From assembly GCA_034769895.1 (NCBI GenBank), contig CM068367.1, positions 319,113,986 through 319,177,985 of the forward strand: DNA of 64,000 nucleotides, given 5' to 3'. The stretch comes from Magicicada septendecula (Eukaryota > Arthropoda > Insecta > Hemiptera > Cicadidae). Under the pieces are notes generated by a model, which saw only the letters and a program-made list of their open reading frames with translations, searched no databases and was not told the origin of the DNA. Every line of letters begins with the position of its first letter. The first letter of the stretch is position 1. Of this stretch, positions 1 through 13,128 are shown one piece after another. Position numbers and translations under genes: made by a program.

Positions 1-1499
1 GGTACAAACTTACTGTCAATTCATTCAATCATCGATAAAATCGCAATGCTCTAATGTTATGTTGTTAAAAATGTACCATACCAAACGGCAAAAAGAAGAC
101 TGTCTAAATTTGTTCACTTTCAATATAGGCCTCTATAATAAGTTATGAGAATTAATTACTGTTCCTCATTTGTGATGTATATTTATGAGCATTTTCTTAG
201 TTATTATAACGTCACTTTGTCACTGTAACAGAATGGTTCGGATATAGTATATTTCGTACAAATTGAAAATAAAAAGTCAAAGTTTAATTCCCTCGCAGCA
301 CAGTGCACGAGGTTAATCATACAAACCCATGGAATTTTATAATAAAGCGAATTCTTTATATCTACCTAAAATAAAATTGTCTTTACTGTCCTGTTAGATA
401 ATTGCAAAGAAAGGACTGAATGATACCATGTCATCGTCATGGATTACACGTTCCATGGAAAGAAGAACCAGTGTTCAATGTTAACTTCTGGAACTACAAT
501 CAGGACCGAAGTTTTACCTGACAGGAAACATGATACTTTAGTTTAGCATTCTATTTCACTAGCACGATACTTCAAACTAACAATTTGGTCTCCAGAATTT
601 GGAGACTCTCGAGATGGAGATTTTCTTGTAGGCCTACGTTATCAGTCTGGAGCATGGAATCAATCTCTGACTAATGGAATAAGAAACAGAGTAAAATCTG
701 AAGAGCCGAACAAAACTTCCGTGAAACTTAAATGCTGCAAAGATCAGTTACATACATTTCAAGGATACTGAAGTATTATAAGGTAAAGACCTTCTAGATT
801 ACGTCTAAAGTGCTCTCCAAATTTGGTGTAACATGAGTTACAGTCTGTTTACCACACGTTTCTTCCATTCCTAAAAAAAATCGACTAACCCAAATTTATC
901 TAACTTCAATATCATTATATTATATCGAATAAGTCTAGGGGTTATTTCAAATAAAAAGCTAATTAACATTTATTTCACATTTAACTTATTATTATTTATT
1001 TATTATTATTATTTTTATTTATTTAACATTTTTATTTAACTTTTGTATTGTTTGTATAGACCTATTTAAACAAAATAATGAATGAAAAATAAGCGAAACA
1101 TAATTTTTGAAAGTAAACGACGAAAGAATAATACGTGGAAGTATTTTATATTTTCATAGACAGAAATTTAAAAAAATCAACACATTTAAAATAAAATAAA
1201 ATAAAAAGAAACGCAGAAACCACAAAATAGATATGAAGAATGGTATCGAAGATATGTGGTGTCAGGTTTTTTTTTTATAAAGTTGAGCTGTCGTCTAAGA
1301 AGTACCATCGCAACGACTCACAAATACGTTTCACAAAAACTAACATTAAGAGGTACTTTATTTTTTAAAGGTAGGAGTATTGCTATTAGGGTATTAAAAT
1401 AGTTTATCTATCAGAATCCTTCTATACATATTGTGACACTATCAACTAAACGTATTCTGATACGTAACATTTTGAAAAACAATCCAACTCTGGTTGTGA

Positions 1500-1900
1500 A
1501 GTGGATACGCCAAATGCAGTTACATCCAGCACCTCCGCGAGACTGACAAACTAGTCGTCAGCGGGTTCGGTGTAACTGTAACTGTACAAAAGTAAGGAAT
1601 GTGCTTCAATTGGTGCCAACTAGTTCTGGCAGTACTCTGCAAAGAAGCAGAACATTGATCGCACTGCGGGTTTGAAGAAATTCCCGATATACTGAAGGGA
1701 CTGAGAAGGTAGTGGAATGAAAAAGAAGAGCTCAACACCAAGTTTGGACTTCAGCGGTGGCGGCGCAAGCACTGATTTCCCCATCGCCACGAATTCTAGG
1801 ATGTACCCTTTGACGTTTTGGTCTTGCGCCCTCCTCTGTCTTGGTGCCCCGCGCAGTAGCACACGCTGCGGTGTCTGTGGGCTTCAGCACATCTGTGTTA
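1500..1900. other. GC-richer, coding-like island of unknown origin
   Basis: Composition rises well above the surrounding AT-rich intron. Overlapping open frames of 73-88 codons exist on both strands, for example plus 1717-1983 and minus 1620-1862. I recognise no domain in any of them. A decayed transposon fragment is the most likely explanation, because intronic islands of this kind elsewhere in the window are transposons. A lineage-specific exon or regulatory element cannot be excluded. Confidence 0.25.
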
Positions 1901-4538
1901 AACGTTTAACTTATACAGATTTTTTAATTTCGTGTCGTTTATTAAAAATACGTACGTTTTTGTTAATTTTGAAGCTAGTTTGACGACGGGTAAAATTGAA
2001 TGGTCTGATACTCGAGAATACAGCGACATTTTGTCTACCCCGGTTGGACGTTGAAACCCTTTTAAAAATTCTAAAAACTCCCTTAAAAAAGAGAAAACGT
2101 ATAATAAACTAAATAAAGAACAGAAGAGAATCTATTTAATAGTTTTGTGAACTGATCCAGAAAAGTTCCTGAATTAATTAGATCTAATTATTTTATTAAC
2201 ATGGCCCAAAGCTATCTTACCACAAATGCAAAACCTTATGTTTAAGAAGATGACATATACCAGACAAAAACACAGTAAGCAGAACTGTATCTCTATACCC
2301 CACACACGAGAAATACCACCTTACGTAATAGCTCACGTTTGGTATACACGACTGATCGCGTAAGAAAGTTATCAAGTTATGGCAGAATTGGATTATTCTG
2401 TTAACCTGCTAGCGAAGTATTAGTATATGCGATATAATTAAAGACTTCCATCGTGGCTTGTTGAAACGTGCAAGTGTTACATGCAAAACACTTGGAGCCT
2501 ATGCAATCCATTTGCTTTCACAGGGCTGGCATTTATTTTTTATTCAGAAATAAGGATCCTGTAAAAGGTTGTAAATTTGTTTGATTTAACAACTGGATCG
2601 GTTAGATACACAACATTTTGTTTCTTAACACACGTTACAAATAAAGAGGGGGTTTAATTTAGCAACCCCGGTAACGAGTAGTGTTCGAGTTAGTAACAAG
2701 ACGCTATCTATACAAGCTACGCACAATACTCTACACACTGCACTCTCCTGTTCCGTTAATTAGTTAACTTTATTCAAAATGCAAGTCTAGACTTCTAAGC
2801 AACGTCCTAATATTTTAACTATAGATGATTATGATGATTACTAAAAAGATGTAAGACGTATAGGATAAGTGGCTCTTGCAGTCATTAAAAACTTAGCTGA
2901 TTATTAATCGTAATTTGTATCTGTCATTAAATTCTTATGCATGTACTAAACTATATAACTAAACAGTATTATTTATAGAATAAATTTGTGTATAAATAAC
3001 ATGAATTCAAATTCGCGCACCTAGATGGTGTTATATTTGTATGTCTATAAAACTTTAGTATGAAGTGAAGTATACATGATTGTCTAACACTGACGGGATT
3101 CCCTTCTCATTTTTACCTTTCTCACAACTAGTCAGATTTGAACAATTATATTTACTACTTCTGTGAGTTTTATAACCATAACCCCAACATACACACATTA
3201 CTTTTCTTAATTTATTTACTTTTAATTATTTAGTCCCCCATTATAGGCTATCCATCCTGCAACTAAATCAAGTAGCACCTTCCAGTAAGGAATACACTTT
3301 ACTCCTACGGTTGTAAATTAAAATTTTTAAAAAGTGAATAATCTATATGTTTTTGTATTTAGGCTACATTAGAACCATAGTTAAAGCAGATTCTAAAGCG
3401 TGATTTCAAATTCAATACATAGACCTGAAAAAGATTGAAAAAGCTAAAATGTTGGACGACGTAATGTTTAGTGAACTAGTAGTAATCTCAAGATAAAGGT
3501 TAAAAAGTGTAGGAGTCACACATTTTCAAAATGTGGACAAAAATTAAAAATCTGTAGCAATACCAAGTTCAGTCACTAATAAGCAGTACGTAAAATTTCA
3601 ACCTATTTTCAGATTTCAGGATATATTCAAAATTCAACATATATTTATCTTGTCATTGCTGGCAATAGTTTTATAACCAAGTCACTGTAGTTGATAATTG
3701 CGTACATAGGCTGATTTAAAAATACGATCAGCATGCTTTTTGTACTTTTTAAATATTGCTGCTCGTTGTATCTGAAATGAAGCCGTGCCGTGATAACGCG
3801 ATGCGCTTTGTATCTAAAGTCGTGTAGAATTAACTGCGAAAGAAAACCCAGTGATCTAACAATACGTAGATGGTGAAAACAGGAGAAAAAAATTGGGCGA
3901 GATCTCTAGTAACATTGGAAAAACAAAGCCCCGCCTTAACCAATCACAAGGTCCGTTTAAAATAATTAGAAGCAATCATCTGCTGCATTTTAAGCGTTGC
4001 CGTTTCTTAAGGGAGTTTTTATGATATTCTCAGAATTTATTGAAACAACCGTCTACATACTTTCATTTACAATCAGCCAAGTACTTTATGGTATTTAACA
4101 AAACACTGGAAAGCAATTCTTTGTTTTCATTGTTCCTTTCATTCTCAACATCCTTTAATTGCGCTACATTCATCATTCCACGTACACAAGTTCATTTTAA
4201 TAAAGTTTAGAGTCGTGTATTTTTTTAAACGCTTTTATTGTTATCTGACATGGTTTAAGCATGACTATACTGGGCATCCGACAAAGCGTGATCAGTTACA
4301 AATAAATAAGCACATTACCACACGTGTTTCATTTAATCACGTGAAAAATTCAGATACGAATAAGTAGGCCTGTGTATTAATACTGAATGTATGCGTAACA
4401 ATGTTCAGTATAAATAGGCGTATCTACGCCGCTGCTTTCGATAAACGTTTTTCTTTACGGACCTATCGGATTTCTGGAGAACGTTAAGAATCTCGTCTGT
4501 TGTCACGTAAGTGGCAGGTCAGTTGACAACAATAATAA

Positions 4539-4544
4539 TTTATT
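4539..4544 (-). promoter_or_regulatory. possible intronic polyadenylation signal AATAAA
   Basis: On the minus strand an AATAAA hexamer lies about 200 nt beyond the in-frame stop (4745-4747) that ends the intron-retention reading frame of the hth exon. It is positioned where a poly(A) signal for a homeodomain-less short transcript could act. The hexamer is common by chance in DNA this AT-rich, so the support is positional only. Confidence 0.2.
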
Positions 4545-4666
4545 TGTACTGCGAATTAACCATTGACTTGCAGCAGTACGAATCACTGAAAACTTCATCT
4601 AATAAACAATAGTTTGCAGTAGCAAAATTATTTTCTTTTTTCTTAAGATTATGATAAAGGGTATGT

Positions 4667-4777
4667 TACGACCCGAGTATTCTACGAGGGTCGTACCGTT
4701 AATTGTCAAAACCAATCGGTAATTGTTACTGAAATCCGATGCAATTACTGGAAAACTAATGGCTGTGTAGAACTTAC
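4667..4777 (-). promoter_or_regulatory. hth: stem-loop region abutting the hth 5' splice site (candidate splicing/intron-retention element)
   Basis: Directly downstream of the donor site, the pre-mRNA can fold two perfect hairpins. One pairs 4667-4674 (TACGACCC) with 4688-4695 (GGGTCGTA) around a 13-nt loop. The other pairs 4719-4725 (GTAATTG) with 4742-4748 (CAATTAC) around a 16-nt loop. If the intron is retained, the exon frame adds [10 protein letters not shown] and meets TAA at 4745-4747, which lies inside the second hairpin. Known background: Glazov et al. 2005 reported that the longest ultraconserved element shared by Drosophila and Anopheles spans an internal hth exon-intron junction, mostly in the intron, is predicted to form a stable stem-loop and is associated with intron retention. 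That this is the same element is inference from position and structure. Confidence 0.5.
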
Positions 4778-4972
4778 CACGTCCGGCGTGCTCGCGCCGT
4801 CTGTATGCGATGTGGAGTCTGCGTTGCTTCGCCCGTCGTTTCCATTTGTTGAGCCCGTCATCTCTGGTAAAGGTTTCGACGACTCCCTCTCGTCAATTAC
4901 TAAGTCTATGGGCATTTTTCCTTTCAGACAACTGATGTATCGATGACAGAAATTATCGCATAATTCGTGAAC
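4778..4972 (-). CDS. hth: homothorax exon: end of the MEIS/HM domain plus linker (65 codons)
   Basis: This exon encodes part of Homothorax, the TALE homeodomain cofactor that binds Extradenticle/PBC through its MEIS (HM) domain, carries it into the nucleus and sets Hox specificity and proximal appendage identity. The translation opens with [19 protein letters not shown] and [11 protein letters not shown], the invariant end of the HM domain, and closes with [18 protein letters not shown], an insect Hth linker signature. The acceptor reads TTTCAG|GTT at 4973-4972 and the donor GACGTG|GTAAGT at 4778-4777. The exon is 195 bp, phase 0 at both ends, and continues exactly from the exon at 34836-34886. 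There are no stops or frameshifts, so it looks functional. The homeobox is not in the window. Reading through the donor reaches a stop after ten more codons, giving a possible homeodomain-less protein of the kind documented in Drosophila. Confidence 0.97.
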
Positions 4973-7900
4973 CTGAAATGACACACAATTGAAATAAGGA
5001 TATGGATTTTTTCCTCTCTTTATTTAAATAACAGACAGAATTTTACATACTATAAGCTAACTGGATGAAAGTAGTCTAGGATATAAAACGTAACATGATT
5101 GGTAATCGCCCAATAACGATTCCTCGACTACATCAGGTAAACTGACCGTGTACAAATGGATTGATTCTTAAACGTTTTATCAAAACAAAAAATCACACGA
5201 TAGATGAGATGGTTCTCTCCTACAACGATTGTAAAAAGAACCTTAAATTTTAGTCACACTTTATAGAAAATGTACAGTTATCTTTGCTGTTTTCACTAAT
5301 TCGTGCTCCAACAATAATAAAATGCTAATTGTGTCTTAGGCCTATTATTAGTCATTCTGCGTGACGTTTACAACCAGAAACAATATTTGTGTTTCAGCAA
5401 ATCGTTCATAAATTCTCTCTTCCTCAACACTTTCACTTTTCTATGAATTTCTACCACCGGGAAGAACACCATAGCGTAGACTAGAAATTCCACCTTGTCA
5501 CAGGCGAGTTCAGGTAGTCAGTTGTGCCCTCTAGTCATTTACCTTTTTCCCATTGTGCACGATACGTTTCAACAGTTATTACAATTTCACTATAACTTTA
5601 GGTTTTACAAAAGTTTTCATCGTTTATAGAAAATTAATAAAGTTAAAATATTTATAAATTGTCTTTGCATGTGTGCATGTATTCAGTGAAAAATTCCACT
5701 ATACGTATGTATGAATGTGTCAATGACGGTAAGGCTATATATTAATATGTTAAAATGATACATAACTATGAAAACTAAAGCAATAATTGTTCATAATGTC
5801 CGACCATTGCATGCTACTGTTATAAGAACGCGAAAGCCCCCCCCCCATGGCAGGTTTGGGGGATAGGTCTATGGTTTGGAGAGTTGCTCGCATACGTAAA
5901 GTCCCCATAAGTTAAGTTTCACTGCCAACTTTAACCATGAAAATATTTTCATTCCTGTTCTAATACTCCCAAGACTAAATTTCCTAGTTGAAACAGCTGC
6001 ATGTGTGATCTTTGTATTCCAAGGCTTACGTACATAAAATTATCGAAAACACAGCACTGTTTCGTTAAATCTCGTTTCACCGGTGAAACAATTGCCAAAC
6101 GTTTAGCCAGCGTTACGTACGAAGCGACATACAAACTGAGTGTAGTCACTGACAATCCAATTCTATACATGAACGAAAAGACTGACAGCATTTCTGCAGA
6201 CAAAACCCGATCACTAGTTAACCCATTTGATCGAAATAATATTGGGTTTTAAAATAATCTTCTTCTTCTATGGCGTCACAGTTCGAAGTCGAACCTTAGC
6301 CTCCATAATCATCCGCCTCCATTTTTTCCTGTCCTTGGCGATCGATATCCTACGTTTTATGAGTTTTAAAATAATATTCTGAGTAAAGTTTTTAAAAATA
6401 AGCTCGCAAAGAAAGAAGGTAGGCCTACGATTCTACATTTTGACGTCAACTATTTGCTTGATTTTTAAAGTATCCAAATATCTGTTTAAAAACTAAATAA
6501 ACCAAGACGAAGTAACATGTAAACGTATAAAACTTGTAAATAAATATTAAACTTGATTTGTTAATAACATGTCTTGAAGGGCTTAGAATCTTAGAACTTC
6601 TAATTAAAATGTATAGTGTTTCAACTACTAAACTAGCGCGCGCGCACACTACTGAAGGAAATTCTCTAAACCTTCTACTAAAGCCAGTTTTAATTTATGA
6701 AACATTATATATTTCTATATTTTGGATTTTGTTTTAACAGAGAAAAAAATTGAAGTTGGTATTGGAAAGGTATATTCTTAATAATACAGGTTTAGAGTGA
6801 TTGCGGTATGTACTGTGTAAGGCGTACTAGGCTAGGAAAGTGGATGTCCCCTTCCACCTACAAAGTTGGCAATACATTTTGTCCTGTAAGTGACATATAT
6901 TGCTTCAGAGACCCACGGAATTTCAAGCCAGAAACCCTGCCTCCTACTCCTACTCCCCCTAACTCTGGGTCAGAAACATATTATAACTCCCCCTCTATAC
7001 GCCCGCACTCTAACAAAGCCAACCCCTCCCTTGAATACCAACATAGTAAAACATTTTGCTATCCGAAATTCCAAGCCAGGAAAACAATTTAGCCTTGTTA
7101 AATGGGGGAAAATGTTGCACTGCGAAAGGAGGGGGTGATTATAAAATGACAAAAGTATAAATATAAAAGCTAAAATAAACAACGCGTTTTAACATTCATT
7201 TTGTTGAAAGCATTAGTTGAAAAATGATTTTTACCCTGTTTGGAAAGTGATACTGCGAGAGCTGGTATTATTAATAACTTGGTGAATAAAAGCATTTTCA
7301 CAATTGCCTACGTGAGATATGCAATGTTACGTATTTTTAAAAGTCACGCTCTTTTTATTATAACGATGATTAACAGTTGGTTTTACATTTCCTAAAGTAG
7401 TAAAATAATTTTCATTGCATATCAGTAATAACAATAAACATAATAGTAATGATGATGATGATGATGATAGTAGCAGTAATAATATCTACTAATTAAAGGA
7501 TAATTGTAATAAAATTTACATTTTATCACATTTCTATAGTTCGAATAACCTAGTTTACCAAGTTTAGAAAATAAAAACATCTAATTAAACAATGGTTAAC
7601 AGTGTTTCACTTCATCGTTCTAAATGGGCACACACGGGAATAAGGTTAAGACTTGCTGGCACTTCCGAACTTTCAGTTTATACTGTTTCGCTGGAATGTG
7701 CCCTGAAAAATTAAAATCTTACGAAAAATATAAAATATGATTAGAGAATTGTTACAACCGACTATATCAATCCACTAACAGTATATATTTTGTTCTCCCA
7801 TCCTATTTAGTGTGTGGACACAATACTTTATACATACGTCGAATGATAACATGATAACACATACAACACTACTGAAGAATACAACAGTTCTGTGGAACCA

Positions 7901-9082
7901 CTATTCCTTAAGTTTCACTCTACCATGCAGCCGCAAACACACCGTTCATGTGGCAGATCGCTTATAAACGATATAGAGTTGTTTTTCGAAAACAAGAGAG
8001 ACATAAATCAAGACGAAAAGTGACAAACCAGTGAGAATCTAACATACTAAGTCTCCTTTTACCAGTTAACCACAGTTTAAATTACGACAAATCGTTGTTA
8101 AGTTTAAAACAAGTGTGAAAAACAGGTAAAAATTGGTTAAGGTGCCCTTGTACCATATACTTAAAAGGTGTGTCATGTAATTCAACTTTAGTATCAAAAC
8201 GAAGTAAAAAGGTTGTCCTAGGAGCCATAAATCTAATAGTTCCTGTCACCTGTCAGTTTGGCAAGTTAATTCAAGCAGCCTGGAAACTAGTTGGACCAAG
8301 CGATGTTTGGTTAACGTTCTTGGGTAGAACAATTATTAGAAAATTGAATGCTGAACATTTTTACACTTTTTATTAACAAATTTCTATGATTTATAAAGAA
8401 ACATTTGTGTATACCTATAGCATAAGTTGCTGTATTTATTCCGATTTTCGCCTGTTTTCTACATTCAAACAAATTAACTGGTTTAGTTGAAAAATATAGT
8501 TATTTAAGTTCATAATTTTTTATGGAAGTAGGGAATTCAGGAAAATTATTTTAACAGTTTTCTACTCTTCAAGACAATGGACAGGTTATGTAATCGGTCG
8601 CAACTCATAATTCTGACTTTGAGTCGCAACTATTGAGTTAGCACTAACGTAGCGTAATTGTTTTTATCTAGTAATTTATCCACTGGTACGCCTCCACGTG
8701 AAAGGTTTGCATTTTCTACTTAAACCACCCACATAAGCACAACCCAAGTGGGAGTTATAATAGATACCGTCCCGAAAATGAGAGGATAGGACGTGGTTAA
8801 TTGGGAACACGTAAGGCGGCCGGCCGTAGGTACGTGTGAGAATGTGTGCGTGTGTGAGTTTATGTATTTATGTATAATGGAGACGATATCGGAGGTAACA
8901 CGGAATATCTCTTGTGCTTTAATGTCAAAACGTTGTCCCTCTATTGGGAGTATATTAATCAATTGATGATACAAGAGTCTGGTACACGTTTCCTACATCA
9001 CACCACACTCGACAAATTGACAAACAACTCGCTTATATTATCGCTTCCACCATAAATATTTTAAGTAATTATATTTATTCCA

Positions 9083-9160
9083 TACACGCGCGCCAGCGTG
9101 TGCGTACGCAGGATCAGCTGGAGCCGCCCGCGCGCAAAAATCCGCAGCAGTAAATACCAT
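9083..9160. other. short CpG-dense island in AT-rich intron
   Basis: Repeated CGCG runs (CACGCGCGCC, GCCCGCGCGC) and a CAGCTG E-box stand out in sequence that is otherwise about two-thirds A+T. CpG-dense spots inside a developmental transcription-factor intron can be conserved enhancers or alternative promoters, but nothing here proves either. No reading frame or repeat structure explains it. Confidence 0.25.
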
Positions 9161-9650
9161 CTGCGGTGAAAAAATCTGATAAATTTGTTTCGTCAAAACG
9201 TACAGCTATATTAAATCACGATTCAGCTATATAATGGTGTGATTTATAACTAGGCGGAAAATGTAGAATTAATCTATAACGTAAACAAATTGAGATTAAA
9301 CACTACGAGGACAATAAAAGTGTTGATCAGAATTTTACTGCCATTATTGTCAAGAATAAATCTGTACTCAGTTTTATCTTTAATCCATACATACATACAC
9401 AGTCTATAAGGAACACATAGAAAAACGAAACAAGTTAGGTTTTCTGAGACTAAGATCAAAGTTTTTACAGGGGATGCGGCAGCTGTTGCATAATGTTACA
9501 GATTGTTTACGTAATTATAGAAGCTATTCCAGAGTAAATCAGTGAAGAACATTTAACGTTAACTAGTCATGGTTTTAAGACGTGGCAACCAATGTGTTTA
9601 GGCTTATACTAAAAAACACGTAGCCTATATTTTTGTTGAAAATAAAATCA

Positions 9651-9672
9651 ACACACACACACACACACACAA
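9651..9672. repeat. (CA)n microsatellite, about 11 units
   Basis: Uninterrupted CA dinucleotide repeat following AAAATCAA. It lies in hth intron sequence and is not linked to any element I can identify. Confidence 0.9.
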
Positions 9673-10136
9673 GTACGGAAAATACACGTACAGTGGCAAC
9701 GTAATGGAAAATTATAATACATGTGCTATACTACAAACAGACATTGTTCTGGCTTCCTAATGACCCAACAGAGCAAACTACTTTTCGTTACAAGGAAACT
9801 GCAGGAACCAACCAAGTATCTCGTCAGAATCCAAATTTGAGTCATTTAAAAACAATCAAACATGCAGTTGCCAAAGAACAAGTGAAACGGATGGTTATCT
9901 TCTGGATAGACATCCTTTAAGTAGGTAGGTGTTAAGAGTAATATGATTGGCTGACTAGGTATCATAGATAATGGGAAACGCAAATAGCCTTAACCATACG
10001 GTACTGGTATTCCTCTCCGTACCCACGCAGACGTGAGTCTTAACGTGTTTCTACATAAGCAGCAACTGCCGTGTAATCCTCGTGACTCCCTCAGATCCCG
10101 CTCAGACAGCCGCTGCTACGAGATATGTATATATAC

Positions 10137-13128
10137 TATAACACCCGATTTCTCCTTGGTTTGTTTTAGAAAATAATTTGAATTATGCCCTTAATTGTTA
10201 AATACAAGCCTCACGTTGTGGACGCCAATTATGTAACACCCGATTTCTCTGTGTTATATGTTTTTATATGATCTCTTCTAATATTTATGTTCGGTCAATA
10301 TTACTGACTTTATATAATAAAACTTGGGATTACCTGGTTAAAATCATTAATGTCTTGGGCGCCAATTTGTAATAAGATTAGATTACAAATAAAATATTGT
10401 GTTGTAATTGTCTTTACTTACTGGTAATGGTTTGGTTAATTAATGGTTTACTTATTAAATGATTTTCTGGTTACTTCTTCTCATGTTGGTTAAGAGGATT
10501 CACTAAGATTAATTATAATTTAAATAGGTTGGTCAGTTTATAAAATAACTAGAATTTTACCCAGTATGCCCTTGTGCTCACTGGTATGCAACTAGATAGT
10601 TCTAAATGTCTTTTATTTTTTATGTTTTAATTATTTGAGATATTAAAAGTTTGTATTAATGATTATTTGTAAGTTTTACCTATCTATTATCTTTATCTTA
10701 TTAGAGTTCACTAACCTAGTTAATGAATTTAAATAGCACGGGTCGTTCCAACATAAGGGTTGCCAACTTATTCTTCTGGAGTTGAAGTAAACACTAATGT
10801 TCAAAGTTGATTAGAAAATGTTAATTATTAAAAAATAATACTTCGTACACCATTAATTCCTTTCACCCTTTCTTTTATTTTCTTTTACAATTTTATTCTT
10901 TTACCATTAAAATGAAGAAAATTTCTCATAATATGAATTTACCAGGCTTGTTGTATTGATAGCTCGACAGTTGGTAGCATGAGTTCAAAAATCTCAGAGA
11001 TGTAGGTTATTGTTTACGTTTTGAAAATATAACCCTTATGAGTTCTTTTGACCACAATAATCACCAAAAAATGTCTTTTTTGAAGAACAAAACATTACAA
11101 TATAAAATTAAATATATTATAAATATTATAAAACAATAAAGTAAAATCTAAAGTGACGAACAGTTCGTAATTCGGACAGTGTCCGTTGTCGGTGTTAACC
11201 TAGTTTGGTTAAGTTATTTATTAAACATTGAATACAAAAACAAAATACAATAGTTAAACATGAAATAATATTAATTGTGTTAGTGCTTATAGGCAGTGAC
11301 AATATAAATAGAAGTTCACAAGTGTCTGTTACAAGTTACAATGGGATCGTGATCATTAATTATTATGTTCGTTATTAATTCTCAAAATAAACACTATACT
11401 TTCCTTTTCTTTATATTTTCTTTATAATGCACTGTTATTAATTATTCACTGTAATGTCCTTTAATGATTAAAACCACTTCACTACGCTTGACGTTCACTG
11501 TTGTGTTACGTTCCCATTTGTAGGTTAGACTGTGGTTTGTCTACACTGCACATAACCTCAATCAGGATCAAGACTTTGGGGATTTGGGGACAAGACTATT
11601 TGCATTTTTCGTGTCACAGAGGAGGCGTTCTTTATTGTATGATGACCGGCGAAAGACTGATGCGTTAGCGTTGCATTATGGGTTAATTCACCGATGGGTG
11701 AAGGATTCCGATTGGTGGAATTATTAAACATTTTCGTTTTTAATCACAAAAATTCCGTTTTCTGGTTGATGCTCACCAACAGACGCCAAGTCAAGCGTCT
11801 CTTTTTTGATCAAATATATTAAAAAATCTTAAAATTGACATATCTTCCTTATGCTACTCACAATTAAAAATATATTACTACCATTAATCAGCATTTTTTT
11901 ATGATGTTCATTTTGAGACCTTTTAAGGCATGGTTCTGTTCAGTAAGTTAATAATAAAAATAACAATTTTTACAGATTGACTTAGTCTAGAATTCTCTAT
12001 AAAATATTAATTTTTCTGTTCCATCATTTAATTCTTAGTCGTATAATTGGTTTTACCTTAACATTATATGGTTTAACAATATTGATAATAATTATAAACA
12101 TCAATTTATTATAAAAACCTAGTATTGCCATCTAGGCCTAATCATGTCCATGCTCATTGGGACCTTAATTCCTTTCTCAAACTAAAATTACTCAATTCCA
12201 CTATAAAGTAACAACTCTTAAATATCACTTATGATTTACTTGAACTTTTACAATATATTTTATACTTCACTACAAGCTTTTTTCCTTGTACTGTCCATTA
12301 TAAACTTCCACAATAACTGTATGAAGTATTTGTCAAAGTTGACAACTTATTATTTACATTATGCCTGGTCTATTATTGACATTTCTACTTACCTATTACT
12401 TTCTTACTCCACTAACATACATTATTTTATAATCTATACCATATGATATAACAGGTTTTACAAAAATGGTTATCATTTCTCCTACCCAGTACATGTAGGC
12501 TTTTGTCTCATCAGTTTCTTACTATTTACATTATTACTTAGTTCCTAAACATCAATAGTTAATTATAATTGTCTTATTTATTATTCTGTTTGTTGTTCAT
12601 ACTTTTTATCATGAAACTATTTACCTTACTTTCTTCTTTATTTCTTTGTCTTGCTTTAACATAGACATATGGTGCATAACCTAACTTACATCATTACACT
12701 TTTATATACAATTAAAACTGTTATTATTCACTTATTTATACTAATCCTTCTCTGAATTGATTTGGTGACTTGATTCACTCTCAGATATGATTATTCTCTG
12801 ACTCTTTAGTTCTTTTACTTCAACTTTTATCTAGTTTATAAATTTTTCTGTTTGGTAAACCATTTAAGTTCTGCTGTATAGGCTTTCACCTATTTTTTAC
12901 AACATTACTTATGCAGTTTACTAGAGTTATTTATTATTAAGTTCCAGATAATCCTATTTGGTATTTTGGTCTTATTATTTTATTTTACCTTTATCCTAAA
13001 TTTACTATTTAACACATATTTTACATTATACAGGTTCCTTACTTAATTATTATTCTGTTCTTCATTATTATGATAAGATAATTATTTATGTTAGGGTATA
13101 TTCTTTATGTAGAGGGAAACATCACGTT

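Larger units (their letters stand above)
1..4777 (-). other. hth: homothorax intron downstream of the 195-bp exon, no further exon seen
   Basis: This is AT-rich sequence 3' (minus strand) of the exon at 4778-4972. I searched both strands for the next expected Hth coding segment (the serine-rich linker and homeobox) and found none, so the intron probably continues past the window edge. Visible low-complexity tracts are the ATT/TTTA-rich stretch at 980-1030 and a short AAAAT repeat near 1190. A GC-richer patch at 1500-1900 is listed separately. I see nothing else of note. Confidence 0.6.
4973..10136 (-). other. hth: homothorax intron, 5' part: mostly unannotatable AT-rich sequence
   Basis: No exon and no transposon reading frame can be supported here. 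Small items seen: a run of nine C at about 5838-5846; a ~100-bp segment at 6256-6358 beginning with CTTCTTCTTCT and a GTTCGAAGTCGAACC palindrome, which has the look of a dispersed LINE/SINE tail; a (GAT)n tract at about 7448-7468; a C-rich stretch at 6930-7050; a GC cluster GGCGGCCGGCCG at about 8816; and a (CA) tract at 9651-9672. The open frames in the region are short and resemble nothing I know. Confidence 0.5.

Noticed and set aside
11781..11806. AGACGC/GCGTCT hairpin followed by a T run, resembling a bacterial intrinsic terminator
   Set aside because: Everything else in the window is eukaryotic nuclear DNA, so a rho-independent terminator makes no sense here.
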